Below are positions 22,740 through 35,400 of a stretch of DNA of 64,000 nucleotides, piece by piece. The number at the start of each line of letters is the position of its first letter. Position 1 is the first letter of the stretch. The position numbers and the translations under genes are program-made. Source of the DNA: Heterobilharzia americana (lineage: Eukaryota > Platyhelminthes > Trematoda > Strigeidida > Schistosomatidae); NCBI GenBank assembly GCA_944470555.2, contig OX104127.1:127163113-127227112 (forward strand). The letters run 5' to 3'. The notes under the pieces are model-generated. The model was not told the origin of the DNA and searched no databases. It saw only the letters and a list, made by a program, of their open reading frames with translations.

Positions 22740-25385
22740 TCGACATACCTCCCTGTCTTGCACAGCACCCTAAAAATAAACCCGATAATGACCATATGAT
22801 GCATCTACCATTCACCAACAGTGCTGCCAAAGCATCCCGGAACGAAATAATGAAACCGCCTTCTATTTAACTTCAACGGCCATATCTCAGCCGTATAACA
22901 TGACACAGCTAACTGCAGCACAGTACACTCTTCCTTTTGACAGGCGGTTAGATATCTCTCCAGTGTCAGAGCCTATGCAAATTGGCGAATGCCAAACAAG
23001 ACTTTTATATCCGAGCTGAGATTTCAACAGTAACCAGCCCATTCTAGCTGATACAACTCCCCAAGTAAGTGAAGTAATCAACGCATTCCACCACTTCAAA
23101 CTACATCCTTAAACTAGAAGTAGGTGCAGTCCATTCCTGAAGCATCTTACATTTGACAGGTGCAAAACTCATGCCGGACATACTCAGATTTCTGCTCAAC
23201 GTGCTTGGCGTCTTCACCTAACAGGACAATATCGTCTGTACACTGCAAGTCAACCAGATAACCTCCAGAGAGTAGGTCAGTCAGGCGCACTTAAGGTTGT
23301 ATCTAGTAGTACGTCTATGACGAAGTTAAATAGGGACGGTGAATATAAGCACCCCTAGCGGACCCTTAGTTGTCGTCAACTCTGATGACCACTCTCCATA
23401 GGCCCTTACATGGCTGTGTACGTTCGAGTAGAAACTTTGGTGAGCATTGTATACTTGCTCTGTACTGCCTCCATAGTCAAACACTTCCCCACAAGGCATC
23501 ACGGTAGACAGGGTCGAGTGCCACTTTCAAGTTGAGAACTAAGGCAATTGTCGGACCCCGCTTTGCTAGAACCTGTCAGAGGGTAGAAGTGGGATCGATG
23601 CAATCTCGTCCAGATCTGGAACCTGTTTGTTGTTCTCGAGTTCAATTTAGGTTTCATTAACTATGGACCCTAGTATCGTGGACGCAATATTAGTCAAACT
23701 GACTCCTCTACGCTTGTCACACAAAGGTTTGTCTCTCATAGTCTGGGATGATCAGTAAAGTAGACCAGTCTGACAGCGCACTGTTCCCATACACTGCCTA
23801 GCACCCCCTTCACTTCAATTGGCAATTTTATACTTCAATCCTTAAAAGTTTCAGGTGGCAAACTGTCGGGCCACTCTGCTTTACATCATTTCAAGTCCGA
23901 TACAACTCTCTTAACTTCAAGAAAAGTCGGAGGACCAACATCCACGTCCCATTCAGGTTGAGGTTGGACGTTAGGCAACTGAAGCGTTGCTGAGGGTCAG
24001 TTGGACTGTGCTTCCAAGTGTTCTGTTCAACATCCTAGCCACCTATCCTGGAAGGTTATCAGCGTCCCATCCTTTACAGTGATGGTCTCACTAACTATCG
24101 TCTACTAACCGGTTTCCTTAATAAGCCTAAATGGTTTCCGTGTGTTAATCAATGTTGGTGCCTTCTCCATCACTCTCGCTCTCACCACCCACAACTGCTC
24201 GCGATCATTGCGAAGACTCTTATCCAGTATATGTTTTAGTTACTTTTGTTCTCCCACCTGAAATCAGTCTTCTCGTATCAATCAGTTCACATGACGTCAC
24301 GCGAATCCAATGACGTATCATAACCTTCATGTATAGGTTACCAACCATCTTTACCGATGTTTCTGCAGCAAATACAATACTCGTCACACCAGGTTTTTTC
24401 AGGATGAACGTTGCTGTCATGTCCAGATAAGTGCTTAACTATCTCTTTCCTGAGTGCGTACTTGACGTTCTCATCTTCCAATCGACCATAGAAAGGCTTT
24501 ACTATCGCCTTTTTCATATGGCCAGTAAGGCACAGGCATACACGGAGCAATACTATCGCCTGATCGGAGTCCAAACTGGTACTCCTGAAACAGCACCAAT
24601 CATCTAACGATGGCTTATAGCAATGTGATCTGAGTGTTTCCATCACCGGTTTGATGACGGCAGACGCCATGTCACACAGTGTATCCTCTCTATGTTTAAA
24701 GTTAGTGTTGGCCAGAAACAAGAGATTGTCAAAACAAAATTGCAACAGATGACCACCATTGTCGGTCTGTTGGCATGTGATTGCGTAGATACCTGCAAGA
24801 TGCCTTTCTGATTGGCTCAGCTTCCCTACTTGAGCGTAAAGTCACCTGCCGTTATGACTGCATCTGAACATTTCGCTTTCTGTAGCAAAATTGACAGCTT
24901 TTCGTAGAATCCATCCCTTGTACCATCCGAACTGCAGTTGGTGGGTAGGTAGGCGGAGATTGAGAATAGACATCGCCTAGTTTCACAATCCTTCCTAGTT
25001 CTAACAGATCCATTGAGTCAAACAGCACATAGATGGCTGTTTACTGGTATCCAGTAGAGAAGCGCACTTTCTACCTTACAGCTCAATGGTATACCTACAC
25101 CAGTGAGTCCACAAGAGCTAGCTATTGGGTCTCCTGTTTACTCGTAAGGTGAGTTCTGAAGATTCACTACTATGGTCAAGTGAGGTCAATTTAATAACCA
25201 CGTTTGGGTCCTGTATGCATGTCTCGTGGACAGAGCATACATCCATAGTTAGATTCCAGAGTTTTGGCGAGCGATGCTTTCTGTCTGATTTGGCGTAGAC
25301 TTCAGATGTTGGAAACTCTTACGTAGAATTGATGGTGAGATCTTTAGAGACTAGAGATCAGGTTTCGAAGACTGAATGTCGGCAA
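22740..25385 (-). mobile_element. RTE-A: RTE LINE copy on minus strand
   Basis: The same family as RTE-1, read right to left. Its decayed endonuclease/linker frame is at 24745-24338, and its RT retains a [15 protein letters not shown] catalytic block. It carries multiple stops. From 22886 to 25385 it is the exact inverted partner of RTE-B. Beyond 22886 the RTE similarity continues (LYG, stop, DMAVEVK, corresponding to LYGCEIWPLKVE) but is clearly diverged from RTE-B. It lies tail to tail with RTE-1 and about 0.4 kb downstream of the predicted PLK1 polyadenylation signal. Confidence 0.8.
22886..25385. repeat. Inverted repeat arm A (2.5 kb), partner 30498-32997
   Basis: Matching open frames on opposite strands in the two arms have start plus end coordinates that always sum to 55883 (24338-24745 with 31138-31545, 22887-23099 with 32784-32996, 24220-24420 with 31463-31663). 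The arms are therefore collinear without a single indel. Every internal block compared by eye was identical; mismatches appear only in the last about 50 bp at each edge. Confidence 0.9.
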
Positions 25386-25560
25386 CGGTCAATGTTGGTG
25401 CCTACTACATCAATCTCGCTATCATCATCCACAACTGCTTGCGATCACTGCGAAGACTCTTATTCAGCATACGTTTTACTCGCTTTCGTTCTTTCACCTG
25501 AAATCTGTCTTCTCGTATGAATCAGTCCGCATGATGTCACGAAAATCCAATGAAGTTTAC
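25386..25560 (-). repeat. Extra RTE fragment joined to the end of RTE-A
   Basis: This segment resembles 24150-24320 in the same orientation (shared AATGTTGGTGCCT, GCGAAGACTCTTAT and CTGAAAT.TGTCTTCTCGTAT blocks) at roughly 85-90%. An internal piece of the LINE is thus repeated exactly where the inverted arm stops, marking a rearrangement junction. Confidence 0.75.
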
Positions 25561-25762
25561 CGCTGAGAAGTTAATTACGACGATAAAAATTCACGACGAA
25601 TCTGTAAGACCACCTGTTAGGTATTTAATTGTCTATTCATGAAACTTTTGCTACTAAATACAAAACACTTCTGAACAGTGACAGAGACTAAGTGAAAATG
25701 GAAGTATTAGTATTCTGTAGCTTTTCACAGATCAAAATCAAAAACAGAAACAATCGTGAATG

Positions 25763-25768
25763 TTTTAT
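25763..25768 (-). promoter_or_regulatory. Candidate PLK1 polyadenylation signal (AATAAA)
   Basis: AATAAA on the minus strand about 350 nt downstream of the PLK1 stop codon, followed by an A/T-rich stretch. It is the first consensus signal noticed after the stop, and the position is plausible for a short 3' UTR. No transcript evidence is available. Confidence 0.4.
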
Positions 25769-26121
25769 TTCACGCACTCTATTCAAAATCCTTTTGTAAT
25801 CGGACGAGCAGATTCATTCATCATGAAATGCTACACATTAATTTCTAGATTTTACGAATTCACGCTCAAGTAACAGAGACATGAACGTTGAGATAAATCT
25901 CAATCTTCAAAATCTCAGAAATCAGCGTCAATCAGATTTTACAATATTCTAAGTCATTATAAATTAAATAAGTTGGGATAATTAAGGTGCACAAGATTGT
26001 TTGGAGAAAAAATGTGACAAATATAGATTACATTTAGAGGCGCACCGTTGAGAATAAGTGACATTGACAATGCACACTAAAAGTGAAGAATAAAAACCAG
26101 TAGAAAATAGAAGTAATACAA

Positions 26122-26484
26122 TCATTCTGACGACCGAACTGTAGCAACTCCTTTAGCTGCTGCGGTTGTACCAGCCACATATGCTCTTTGTACGTCAGCC
26201 GAAATTGGTTTGTCAAACTTCTCATTATCTGCTGAACTCACAGGAGTCACTTTGGAATTGGGATCGTTGGAATTTGACGCAAGTACTTTACAGCCAACCG
26301 GTAAAAGGAGACGATCGATCATAGTTGCTGCATATCGCAGTCTATTCGCCAAGTCGGTACTCAGTCCAAAGTTTCGAAGATGCTTGAAACGGTACGTTCT
26401 AAAATCCCTGTTGGCATCAATGTAGGTTACCGCATGCATCAAAGGGCATAGAATAATTTTCGCATGGTCGTCGAAGAAGTTTAT
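26122..26484 (-). CDS. PLK1: PLK1 exon 7: polo box 2 C-terminal half and stop
   Basis: The acceptor TTTTCCAG is followed by ATAAACTTCTTC (INFF). It encodes the HAK phosphopeptide-binding pincer, the [12 protein letters not shown] strand and the [19 protein letters not shown] helix, then a polar tail ending VRSSE. It is 363 nt including the stop, starts in phase 0, and lies about 7.2 kb from exon 6 between the arms of the RTE inverted repeat. Confidence 0.93.
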   Translation of the reverse strand: MNFFDDHAKIILCPLMHAVTYIDANRDFRTYRFKHLRNFGLSTDLANRLRYAATMIDRLLLPVGCKVLASNSNDPNSKVTPVSSADNEKFDKPISADVQRAYVAGTTAAAKGVATVRSSE

Positions 26485-29400
26485 CTGGAAAACAAAATAC
26501 ACAAAATAAGTGTTGCACTCATTACAACTTTAATCATGTACAATAGTCAAACACCCAAACACAGAGAGATTAATTTATTCGATGTATGAAATGAAATCGA
26601 TGTGGATGTGACATAATGTTAGACATGAGTTGTCAAATAAGTGGTACTCTAGAGAGGAAATTCTGGTTACAAACACAGTACGCTGACGACAGAAACTGAA
26701 GTGTTTGACAAACGACACCTCAAGCTATTTCTGAAAGCATATTTACGTATTGTTGTAATATGAAGTCAGTTTTGCGGACTACGGAGATACATCATCATTC
26801 ACATCTCAAATTCACTTGGCAGCAAAACACTATCGTGACAATAAACATTTTCCAAACTAGGTAACGTAGTGGTTGTTGCGCAGAGTAAGGTCAAAGTATA
26901 TACTGCTGCCTTAACACTAAACCTCTTACCATCAGTTTTTACTTTCTGATCTTCACAATCCTGATAAGCATATTCACCTAATCATGGTTGCAAAACCTCG
27001 GTACGCAATTTAATTATTTCAACAATGTTATCACTAAATGGAAAGACCCAGTACATTAGTCTTTGCGTTCAAGTTGCTATGTTCAGTACCGAGAAAAAAA
27101 GGTACTAAAAAGAGCCGAATGAATACAAAAATGTTATCTCTACTGGTCGAGAACTACGGAAAATAGGGAAACAAAACCAACGACAGGACATATGATGAAA
27201 TATTTATCTATAAATAAACAGCGAATATATCTACTCCACTACTATCAACTTACACACCACCTGACGTTGTTAACAAACAATCTTAGCTGTCTTGTGAACC
27301 ATTGTATCAATACTTATTATGATTGTTCAAACATTCAGAATAAATTAGTACATATCGGCCTGATCACTTTGCAGCTATTTCTTATACTCATTTTATTTAA
27401 GCAACTGAACACAAGAGAGGTAATGAGTGGGCTAAGCATGCAAACATAACGTTTATTGATTGAACCCAAAAACCCATGAAGTATGGGTACTAAGGAAATG
27501 CAACAAAATGCATGCTGACCACGTCAGACATCATCAGGTAGCTTGGTTTCTCTAACTGACACTACACTTGAACTCACTTTGTAGTGCGACTATTTGCTAT
27601 GCTGTGACCACTTTTTGGTACCTTATTGTATCTCTGAACAATAATCTGAGAAACAAAGTGATAAATAACCCATGAAATCTGTGATTTGCACCTTCGGTAA
27701 CAACTTAGTCATGCAGTGAACTTGTCAAGTGGTACACTGACTTTTCTGCTCTACATATGATTATAAGTCCAAAGAACGAAACAAGCAATCTGCATTTTCC
27801 GAAATTCTGGTCAACAAGTAACCTATTCTGAATGATGAGTGTTTTAGTGACTTAAGTCAGAAAAAATCAACGAAAAGCCTCGCAGACAAATGCATTGGTT
27901 CAAACTGTCACACTCCACAGTAGCATAAAAAAGAAGTGGGTAAGAAAAGACCGACATCACAGTATGCAAAGGTGTATGGGAGAATGAAATGGAACATGAA
28001 AGTAGATGAACATATTCAAGCTATAGAAGATATCAAAGAGTGAATACATCTGCGCCATTGTGACTCATTCTCAACCGTTGAGAACCCCAACTAGATAGAC
28101 AATACCTCTCTAAGTGGCTGAGAACAAGAGTCAGAGACTTCATGGATTGGCGACAGGTACCAGCTTTACAACCTTGAGCCCTGTCCAGATTCTGCTGACA
28201 CGGGTTAGGCAGTGGTTCAGCATGTGCAGACAGACAAAAGCAACGTAGAAACTTACACACAAATCCGCAAAGTTGCCATACATACAATGAAAAGGTTAAC
28301 AGGAAAAGTGATATCAAAAGTAGGCATGTGCGACACATGTCCGAACCATATCAGTTGCGAAAGATTCACCTCATCAACCGAATTGATTAGGGTTCTTTGT
28401 CTAACTTCGATATTGCTCACACCGTGATTCCCCCTTACGTTAGCTATGCTGTGAAGATGGTTGTGGTCAGAAATCTGTGATTTATTGATATTCACTACTA
28501 ACGGCTTTGTCTGACAAGTATATGACAGGACAAAAAGGGCTGGAGCGCAGAATACTCGTCCTTTAATGGGTAGTCGGATATCTTAACGGTGCGAGAGATG
28601 ACGCAAGTTGGCAAATGCCAAATAGACCTGCATTCGAGCTAAGACTTCGTCAGCAACTAGCGCGTCTGATGTGATAACGCTCCCCAGAAAAAGACAGAAT
28701 TATTAAAGTTACTTAACCATTCTAACCTTTACTAATTCACTAGACGCGCTGCTTGCAAACTCTGAGCAGTCTCCAGGTAGAAGTTAAGTTCTTAAGACTG
28801 CACAGACAGAAGGGTCACTACTAGGAATGTGTTTAAGAAAAATTTGAAAACCAGGTGGTTTCCTCAAGCTCTAGTTAGATGTCGCTAACTTCGGACCCCA
28901 GGATCCTGAACACAGTGAAACTGATTCCCCTGTGCTTGCCACAGGAAGACTTCTCACCTTTCTTAGACTGGGGTGATTAGTGGGGCAGACCGGCACGGCC
29001 TCTGATTACCATGCATGAACACCCAAAGCTCGAGTTACTCTGTTCAGTAATTTCTTACCTCCAGCCTTAAAAAAATGTTGCGGCAAACCATCGCATCTTG
29101 CTTTTTTGCATCGTTTCAGGTGCAAAACAGCCTTCTCAACGTCGAGAAGAGCAATAGGACCGGGATCTACGTCCCAAACCGGTTCAGGCTGGATGCTGAG
29201 CGACTGTAGAGTTTCTGTAGGCCAGCTGAACTGTGCTTCAAAGTGCCCTGGCCGCTTGTCCTGGGGTGATCATAGCGTCATGCTTTTCAGTGATGGTCTC
29301 ATTAGCCAATCTTCTCGCCCACATCCTTAATAAGCCTGAATAACTGCCGAGCATTACCTAGCCCGACGGCTTCTCCATTTCTTCCACCGCTCACCATTAC

Positions 29401-32400
29401 TTGCGATCATTGCGAAGACGCCCAGTCAATTTACGTTTTAGATGCTTTCGCCTCTCACTGTAGTCACTCATATCAATGAGTGCCGATGAGATGACAAAAA
29501 CCCTTTTGCTAACCTATGCGCACGTTTCCAACAACCTACTGTTGTATACAGAGCACAATGAATACTACAGTAATCTGTATCAGAAGAAAATTACTGTTGT
29601 GTTTGGTCGAATATTCAGCTATCTCCCTTCTAAATGTGCACGCCTAACATTCCTACCTTTCAATCGACTTGCTGTTCAAGCAGGTACTTCAGAAAGAAAG
29701 GCAATCTTCCATTAATCCTCTCCTACGGTAAGTTATGGCAGTATGAGGCACCTACTATTGGCTTGATGTCATCAGACAGCAGGTGAGATAATATCTCTCT
29801 CTAATGCTTGAAGCCAGCACTGACAAGAACTAAGTGAATGTACTAGACGATAGTCATCGTCGGTTCAATGACAAGGGATACCTGTTGATACTTTAAAAAG
29901 GCCTTTGTGATTCGTTTAGATTCCCTACTTAAGCGCCAGAGTTACGCACCATCGCGAATGGCAGGAAGTAATTGTTGAAGCCTAAATTACTACACTGTTT
30001 ATGTTGTCTCAGGGCGAAGTCGTACTGCTGCTGGCTGGATGCAATGTGACAGCAGCAAGGCGTATTTCTGGGATGCCCAGCAGTGCCACGTTGATCCTGA
30101 CTTCACTAACGGAAGAGGAGGTTAGAATAGGTCAGATACCAAAAAAGCACTTCACCCAGCCCCATGGTCTTCCAAAGCCAATAGTATGGGATTCCTGTAT
30201 CCGGAGTTAGAACAACCAAAACTCAGGACAACAACCAACAAAATGCAGTAAGTGACAGCACTCAAGCAGATATCCCACGGACTTTGCGGCCACATAGTCC
30301 TTCCAACACAAATATTTTATAAAGAAATAACTTCACAGTGTGTGTAACCGGGAATTGTCAACCACCTGCATGCTTCCGCTAGTACACACGACGCAATCAA
30401 ACATCACCAAACCTGCGCAATTGCATCCGCTTTTGACTTCACCTACTGAAACTATTACTAAGCCGCCTATATCTTCCTCAACCTCGATCTTTGAGGATTG
30501 CCGACATTCAATCTTCGATACCTGATCTCTAGTCTCTAAAGATCTCACCATCAATTCTACGTAAGAGTTTCCAACATCTGAAGTCTACGCCAAATCAGAC
30601 AGAAAGCATCGCTCGCCAAAACTCTGGAATCTAACTATGGATGTATGCTCTGTCCACGAGACATGCATACAGGACCCAAACGTGGTTATTAAATTGACCT
30701 CACTTGACCATAGTAGTGAATCTTCAGAACTCACCTTACGAGTAAACAGGAGACCCAATAGCTAGCTCTTGTGGACTCACTGGTGTAGGTATACCATTGA
30801 GCTGTAAGGTAGAAAGTGCGCTTCTCTACTGGATACCAGTAAACAGCCATCTATGTGCTGTTTGACTCAATGGATCTGTTAGAACTAGGAAGGATTGTGA
30901 AACTAGGCGATGTCTATTCTCAATCTCCGCCTACCTACCCACCAACTGCAGTTCGGATGGTACAAGGGATGGATTCTACGAAAAGCTGTCAATTTTGCTA
31001 CAGAAAGCGAAATGTTCAGATGCAGTCATAACGGCAGGTGACTTTACGCTCAAGTAGGGAAGCTGAGCCAATCAGAAAGGCATCTTGCAGGTATCTACGC
31101 AATCACATGCCAACAGACCGACAATGGTGGTCATCTGTTGCAATTTTGTTTTGACAATCTCTTGTTTCTGGCCAACACTAACTTTAAACATAGAGAGGAT
31201 ACACTGTGTGACATGGCGTCTGCCGTCATCAAACCGGTGATGGAAACACTCAGATCACATTGCTATAAGCCATCGTTAGATGATTGGTGCTGTTTCAGGA
31301 GTACCAGTTTGGACTCCGATCAGGCGATAGTATTGCTCCGTGTATGCCTGTGCCTTACTGGCCATATGAAAAAGGCGATAGTAAAGCCTTTCTATGGTCG
31401 ATTGGAAGATGAGAACGTCAAGTACGCACTCAGGAAAGAGATAGTTAAGCACTTATCTGGACATGACAGCAACGTTCATCCTGAAAAAACCTGGTGTGAC
31501 GAGTATTGTATTTGCTGCAGAAACATCGGTAAAGATGGTTGGTAACCTATACATGAAGGTTATGATACGTCATTGGATTCGCGTGACGTCATGTGAACTG
31601 ATTGATACGAGAAGACTGATTTCAGGTGGGAGAACAAAAGTAACTAAAACATATACTGGATAAGAGTCTTCGCAATGATCGCGAGCAGTTGTGGGTGGTG
31701 AGAGCGAGAGTGATGGAGAAGGCACCAACATTGATTAACACACGGAAACCATTTAGGCTTATTAAGGAAACCGGTTAGTAGACGATAGTTAGTGAGACCA
31801 TCACTGTAAAGGATGGGACGCTGATAACCTTCCAGGATAGGTGGCTAGGATGTTGAACAGAACACTTGGAAGCACAGTCCAACTGACCCTCAGCAACGCT
31901 TCAGTTGCCTAACGTCCAACCTCAACCTGAATGGGACGTGGATGTTGGTCCTCCGACTTTTCTTGAAGTTAAGAGAGTTGTATCGGACTTGAAATGATGT
32001 AAAGCAGAGTGGCCCGACAGTTTGCCACCTGAAACTTTTAAGGATTGAAGTATAAAATTGCCAATTGAAGTGAAGGGGGTGCTAGGCAGTGTATGGGAAC
32101 AGTGCGCTGTCAGACTGGTCTACTTTACTGATCATCCCAGACTATGAGAGACAAACCTTTGTGTGACAAGCGTAGAGGAGTCAGTTTGACTAATATTGCG
32201 TCCACGATACTAGGGTCCATAGTTAATGAAACCTAAATTGAACTCGAGAACAACAAACAGGTTCCAGATCTGGACGAGATTGCATCGATCCCACTTCTAC
32301 CCTCTGACAGGTTCTAGCAAAGCGGGGTCCGACAATTGCCTTAGTTCTCAACTTGAAAGTGGCACTCGACCCTGTCTACCGTGATGCCTTGTGGGGAAGT

Positions 32401-35400
32401 GTTTGACTATGGAGGCAGTACAGAGCAAGTATACAATGCTCACCAAAGTTTCTACTCGAACGTACACAGCCATGTAAGGGCCTATGGAGAGTGGTCATCA
32501 GAGTTGACGACAACTAAGGGTCCGCTAGGGGTGCTTATATTCACCGTCCCTATTTAACTTCGTCATAGACGTACTACTAGATACAACCTTAAGTGCGCCT
32601 GACTGACCTACTCTCTGGAGGTTATCTGGTTGACTTGCAGTGTACAGACGATATTGTCCTGTTAGGTGAAGACGCCAAGCACGTTGAGCAGAAATCTGAG
32701 TATGTCCGGCATGAGTTTTGCACCTGTCAAATGTAAGATGCTTCAGGAATGGACTGCACCTACTTCTAGTTTAAGGATGTAGTTTGAAGTGGTGGAATGC
32801 GTTGATTACTTCACTTACTTGGGGAGTTGTATCAGCTAGAATGGGCTGGTTACTGTTGAAATCTCAGCTCGGATATAAAAGTCTTGTTTGGCATTCGCCA
32901 ATTTGCATAGGCTCTGACACTGGAGAGATATCTAACCGCCTGTCAAAAGGAAGAGTGTACTGTGCTGCAGTTAGCTGTGTCATGTCATACAGCTGAGAGT
33001 TGGTTGTTGAAAGGTTGAAGTACAAGAAGCAGTTGTGGGTTTTCGTTCATAAGTGTCTTTGTAGCATTCTGGTGGTACCGTCGAGCAGAATCACAGTTTG
33101 AGCCATTTCGAGGTCAAGTGAAGGAAACTAGGTAGAACAGGCAAGTCGATGGATCTGGTTGTGAACCTCAGTTGACTAAGATAGCGCGGACGCGTACTGT
33201 GAACGCCGAGTTGCTGCATACCTTGACGTGCTGAGCTATGGGAAGCTGGAGTAGGCTGGAATTTTACAAGGTGGCCAGACTAAGAAATGGCACCAGTAGG
33301 TGAAGTCTTCGACTGCTGGCCTGAGTCGTGTGAAGAGACGTGGACTGCTTTGCTGGGGTTTTCGAGATGAAAGGAATCATTAGTCGAGGACTCCTGGTGA
33401 CATGACTGGAAATCCATCACAATGACACGGGTGTATTCAAAACATCTAAAGCTTTGATATTCTCCATCACCATCTTCAGACTGTTTATTCTTCTACATCA
33501 CTTATCTGCTTTGATATCACTTTATATATGTACCTGTGAAGTGCGGCAGCTGGGGTGAATACACCTGCGTGCGAGGTTCTACGTTGATTTTCGTCGTGTC
33601 ACTTGTGAATCATTCGTTCTCTCTTACTAGCTTGTGTAACAAGTCTTGTGAAAAGTTCTCTATAAGTTATTTTAAGCAGTCCATGACACTTCTGAAAAAA
33701 CATACTTACTTGTAACGTTCCATTGCTCAAATGTAACACAATCGCGGAACGCGTCCTGAACCATTTGCGAAGGAATGGTAGACGGGCCATAGCATCAGCG
33801 TCTGGACGTGCTATATTCTCACCCGCCTGTTGATCAAGAAAAATGAAACCTATCATTTGCCCAAGGATAACTGACTATAGAAACTGACAATTTGTCAGTT
33901 TTATTTGAAACAACTTAGTACATGGTCAACAAAGAATAAGCCATAGGAAGCAATTTAACATCGAACGAGAAAAAGGAAAAGACGAAAGACCAGACAGTTA
34001 CTTTATCAAGACACAACTAAAAACAATGTCGCTAGTTTCAATAATTTCCAAAAACAATGACTACTAGGTCATAACGCGACCGCCAACGGTTCGGATTTTG
34101 AATCATGTCCGATGAACTATAAGAGCTGTAAAGCAGCATGATCATGATCACATGAAAAGTCTTTAGTCACTAACTAATGCTGATACAAAACAACTGTCCC
34201 TCATTTTATGGCGGTTTTATTCCCTAAAAACGTTTTCCAACCACTCAGGGCAAGCAAACGTCAAACGGTATTGGAAGCGTTGGGACGATATCTGGCAAGC
34301 GTCCAAACAACGGTGATGCAGGATGGCTGCACTCATAAAATGAAGATGACCACCATATAAAAAGGACGACCCCATAATAGAACTACCTACACGATGCTCC
34401 CACTGGTTGCTTGTAACTCACCATGTTCCTATCATACTGCAACAGATTACTGCACAATATGGCTAAATTCCTTTCAGTAGTTACTTAAATCGAAAATGAC
34501 ATTTAGGTGACAAATTTTAGTTTTCTGTATGTGGGATATTATTATCAAAAACCGACCAGACGTGACAGCAGCACAATCTGAGCCGTCACTTCATAATCCC
34601 AAGATTTATTCCTCCCCCTGCTATGAAAGAATAGAAGTATGAAAACTTGTTCAACACAAATTACAGCAGGACATAGTATTGACATTTCAAGGTCCAAATA
34701 AAATGAGATTAGTAATGGTGTTTCGTAACGCTTGCATCTACCTTTCGATTAAGATCTACTGTAGTTGGATCGTATGGCTTAGTGGACCTCAACTGATCAC
34801 TTTCAACAAATACTATGGTAGTGCAGACTTGAACAGGAACAACGCGAAAGCTAGCAAGCCTAAAAATGATGTTCGCATGGACAACTGGCAGTTTTACGTC
34901 CGAGTGCACTTTTGTTGGTCATGGGGCCGATAATATACACTAACGATATACGCAACCGAAGACTTACCTTGAGGAGATTTTGATGCATATAGGACTTGAA
35001 ACAAGTGAGAAGCGTCACTTTCTTCGCCAAATTCTCAGGGTGCTTCGATAGGGTAAACAGGCGTTCAGTGCCTTGTTCGTCAATATACTGAAGATTTTGT
35101 GCATTCGTTGTCAACAGAAGTCTTGTGACATCATTAAACACAACACCATAAGAATTATCACACAGTTGATATCCCAGACCATACTTATCTGAATAGTCGA
35201 CCCATTTGCTAACCCAATATATTGGACAGGCTGCTGGGTCCTCGCTTTCTTCCATTGCCTTTGGAGAGGAATCCTCAAACTCCGAGCTTCTTGTAGTAGG
35301 CGAGCAAGCTGGAAATGAACGCGTCAAAGAACCGCTACACTTACTCTTTTTTGGAGTTCCCCTAGCCAACAGTCATCTGGTTGAACATCCTTGTCGACTG

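Noticed and set aside
24338..24745. 135-codon minus-strand frame with an identical twin at 31138-31545 on plus, looking like a duplicated gene
   Set aside because: Its position and flanks match the endonuclease-to-RT interval of the RTE LINE; it is a decayed element segment duplicated within the inverted arms, not a host gene.
35305..35340. 36-nt PLK1 intron using the consensus donor GTAAGT
   Set aside because: It breaks the frame before polo box 1; the 32-nt alternative keeps the conserved protein.
34860..35369. 169-codon minus frame as a separate gene
   Set aside because: It is PLK1 exon 5 read through intron 5 into intronic sequence, starting from a non-ATG codon in exon 4.
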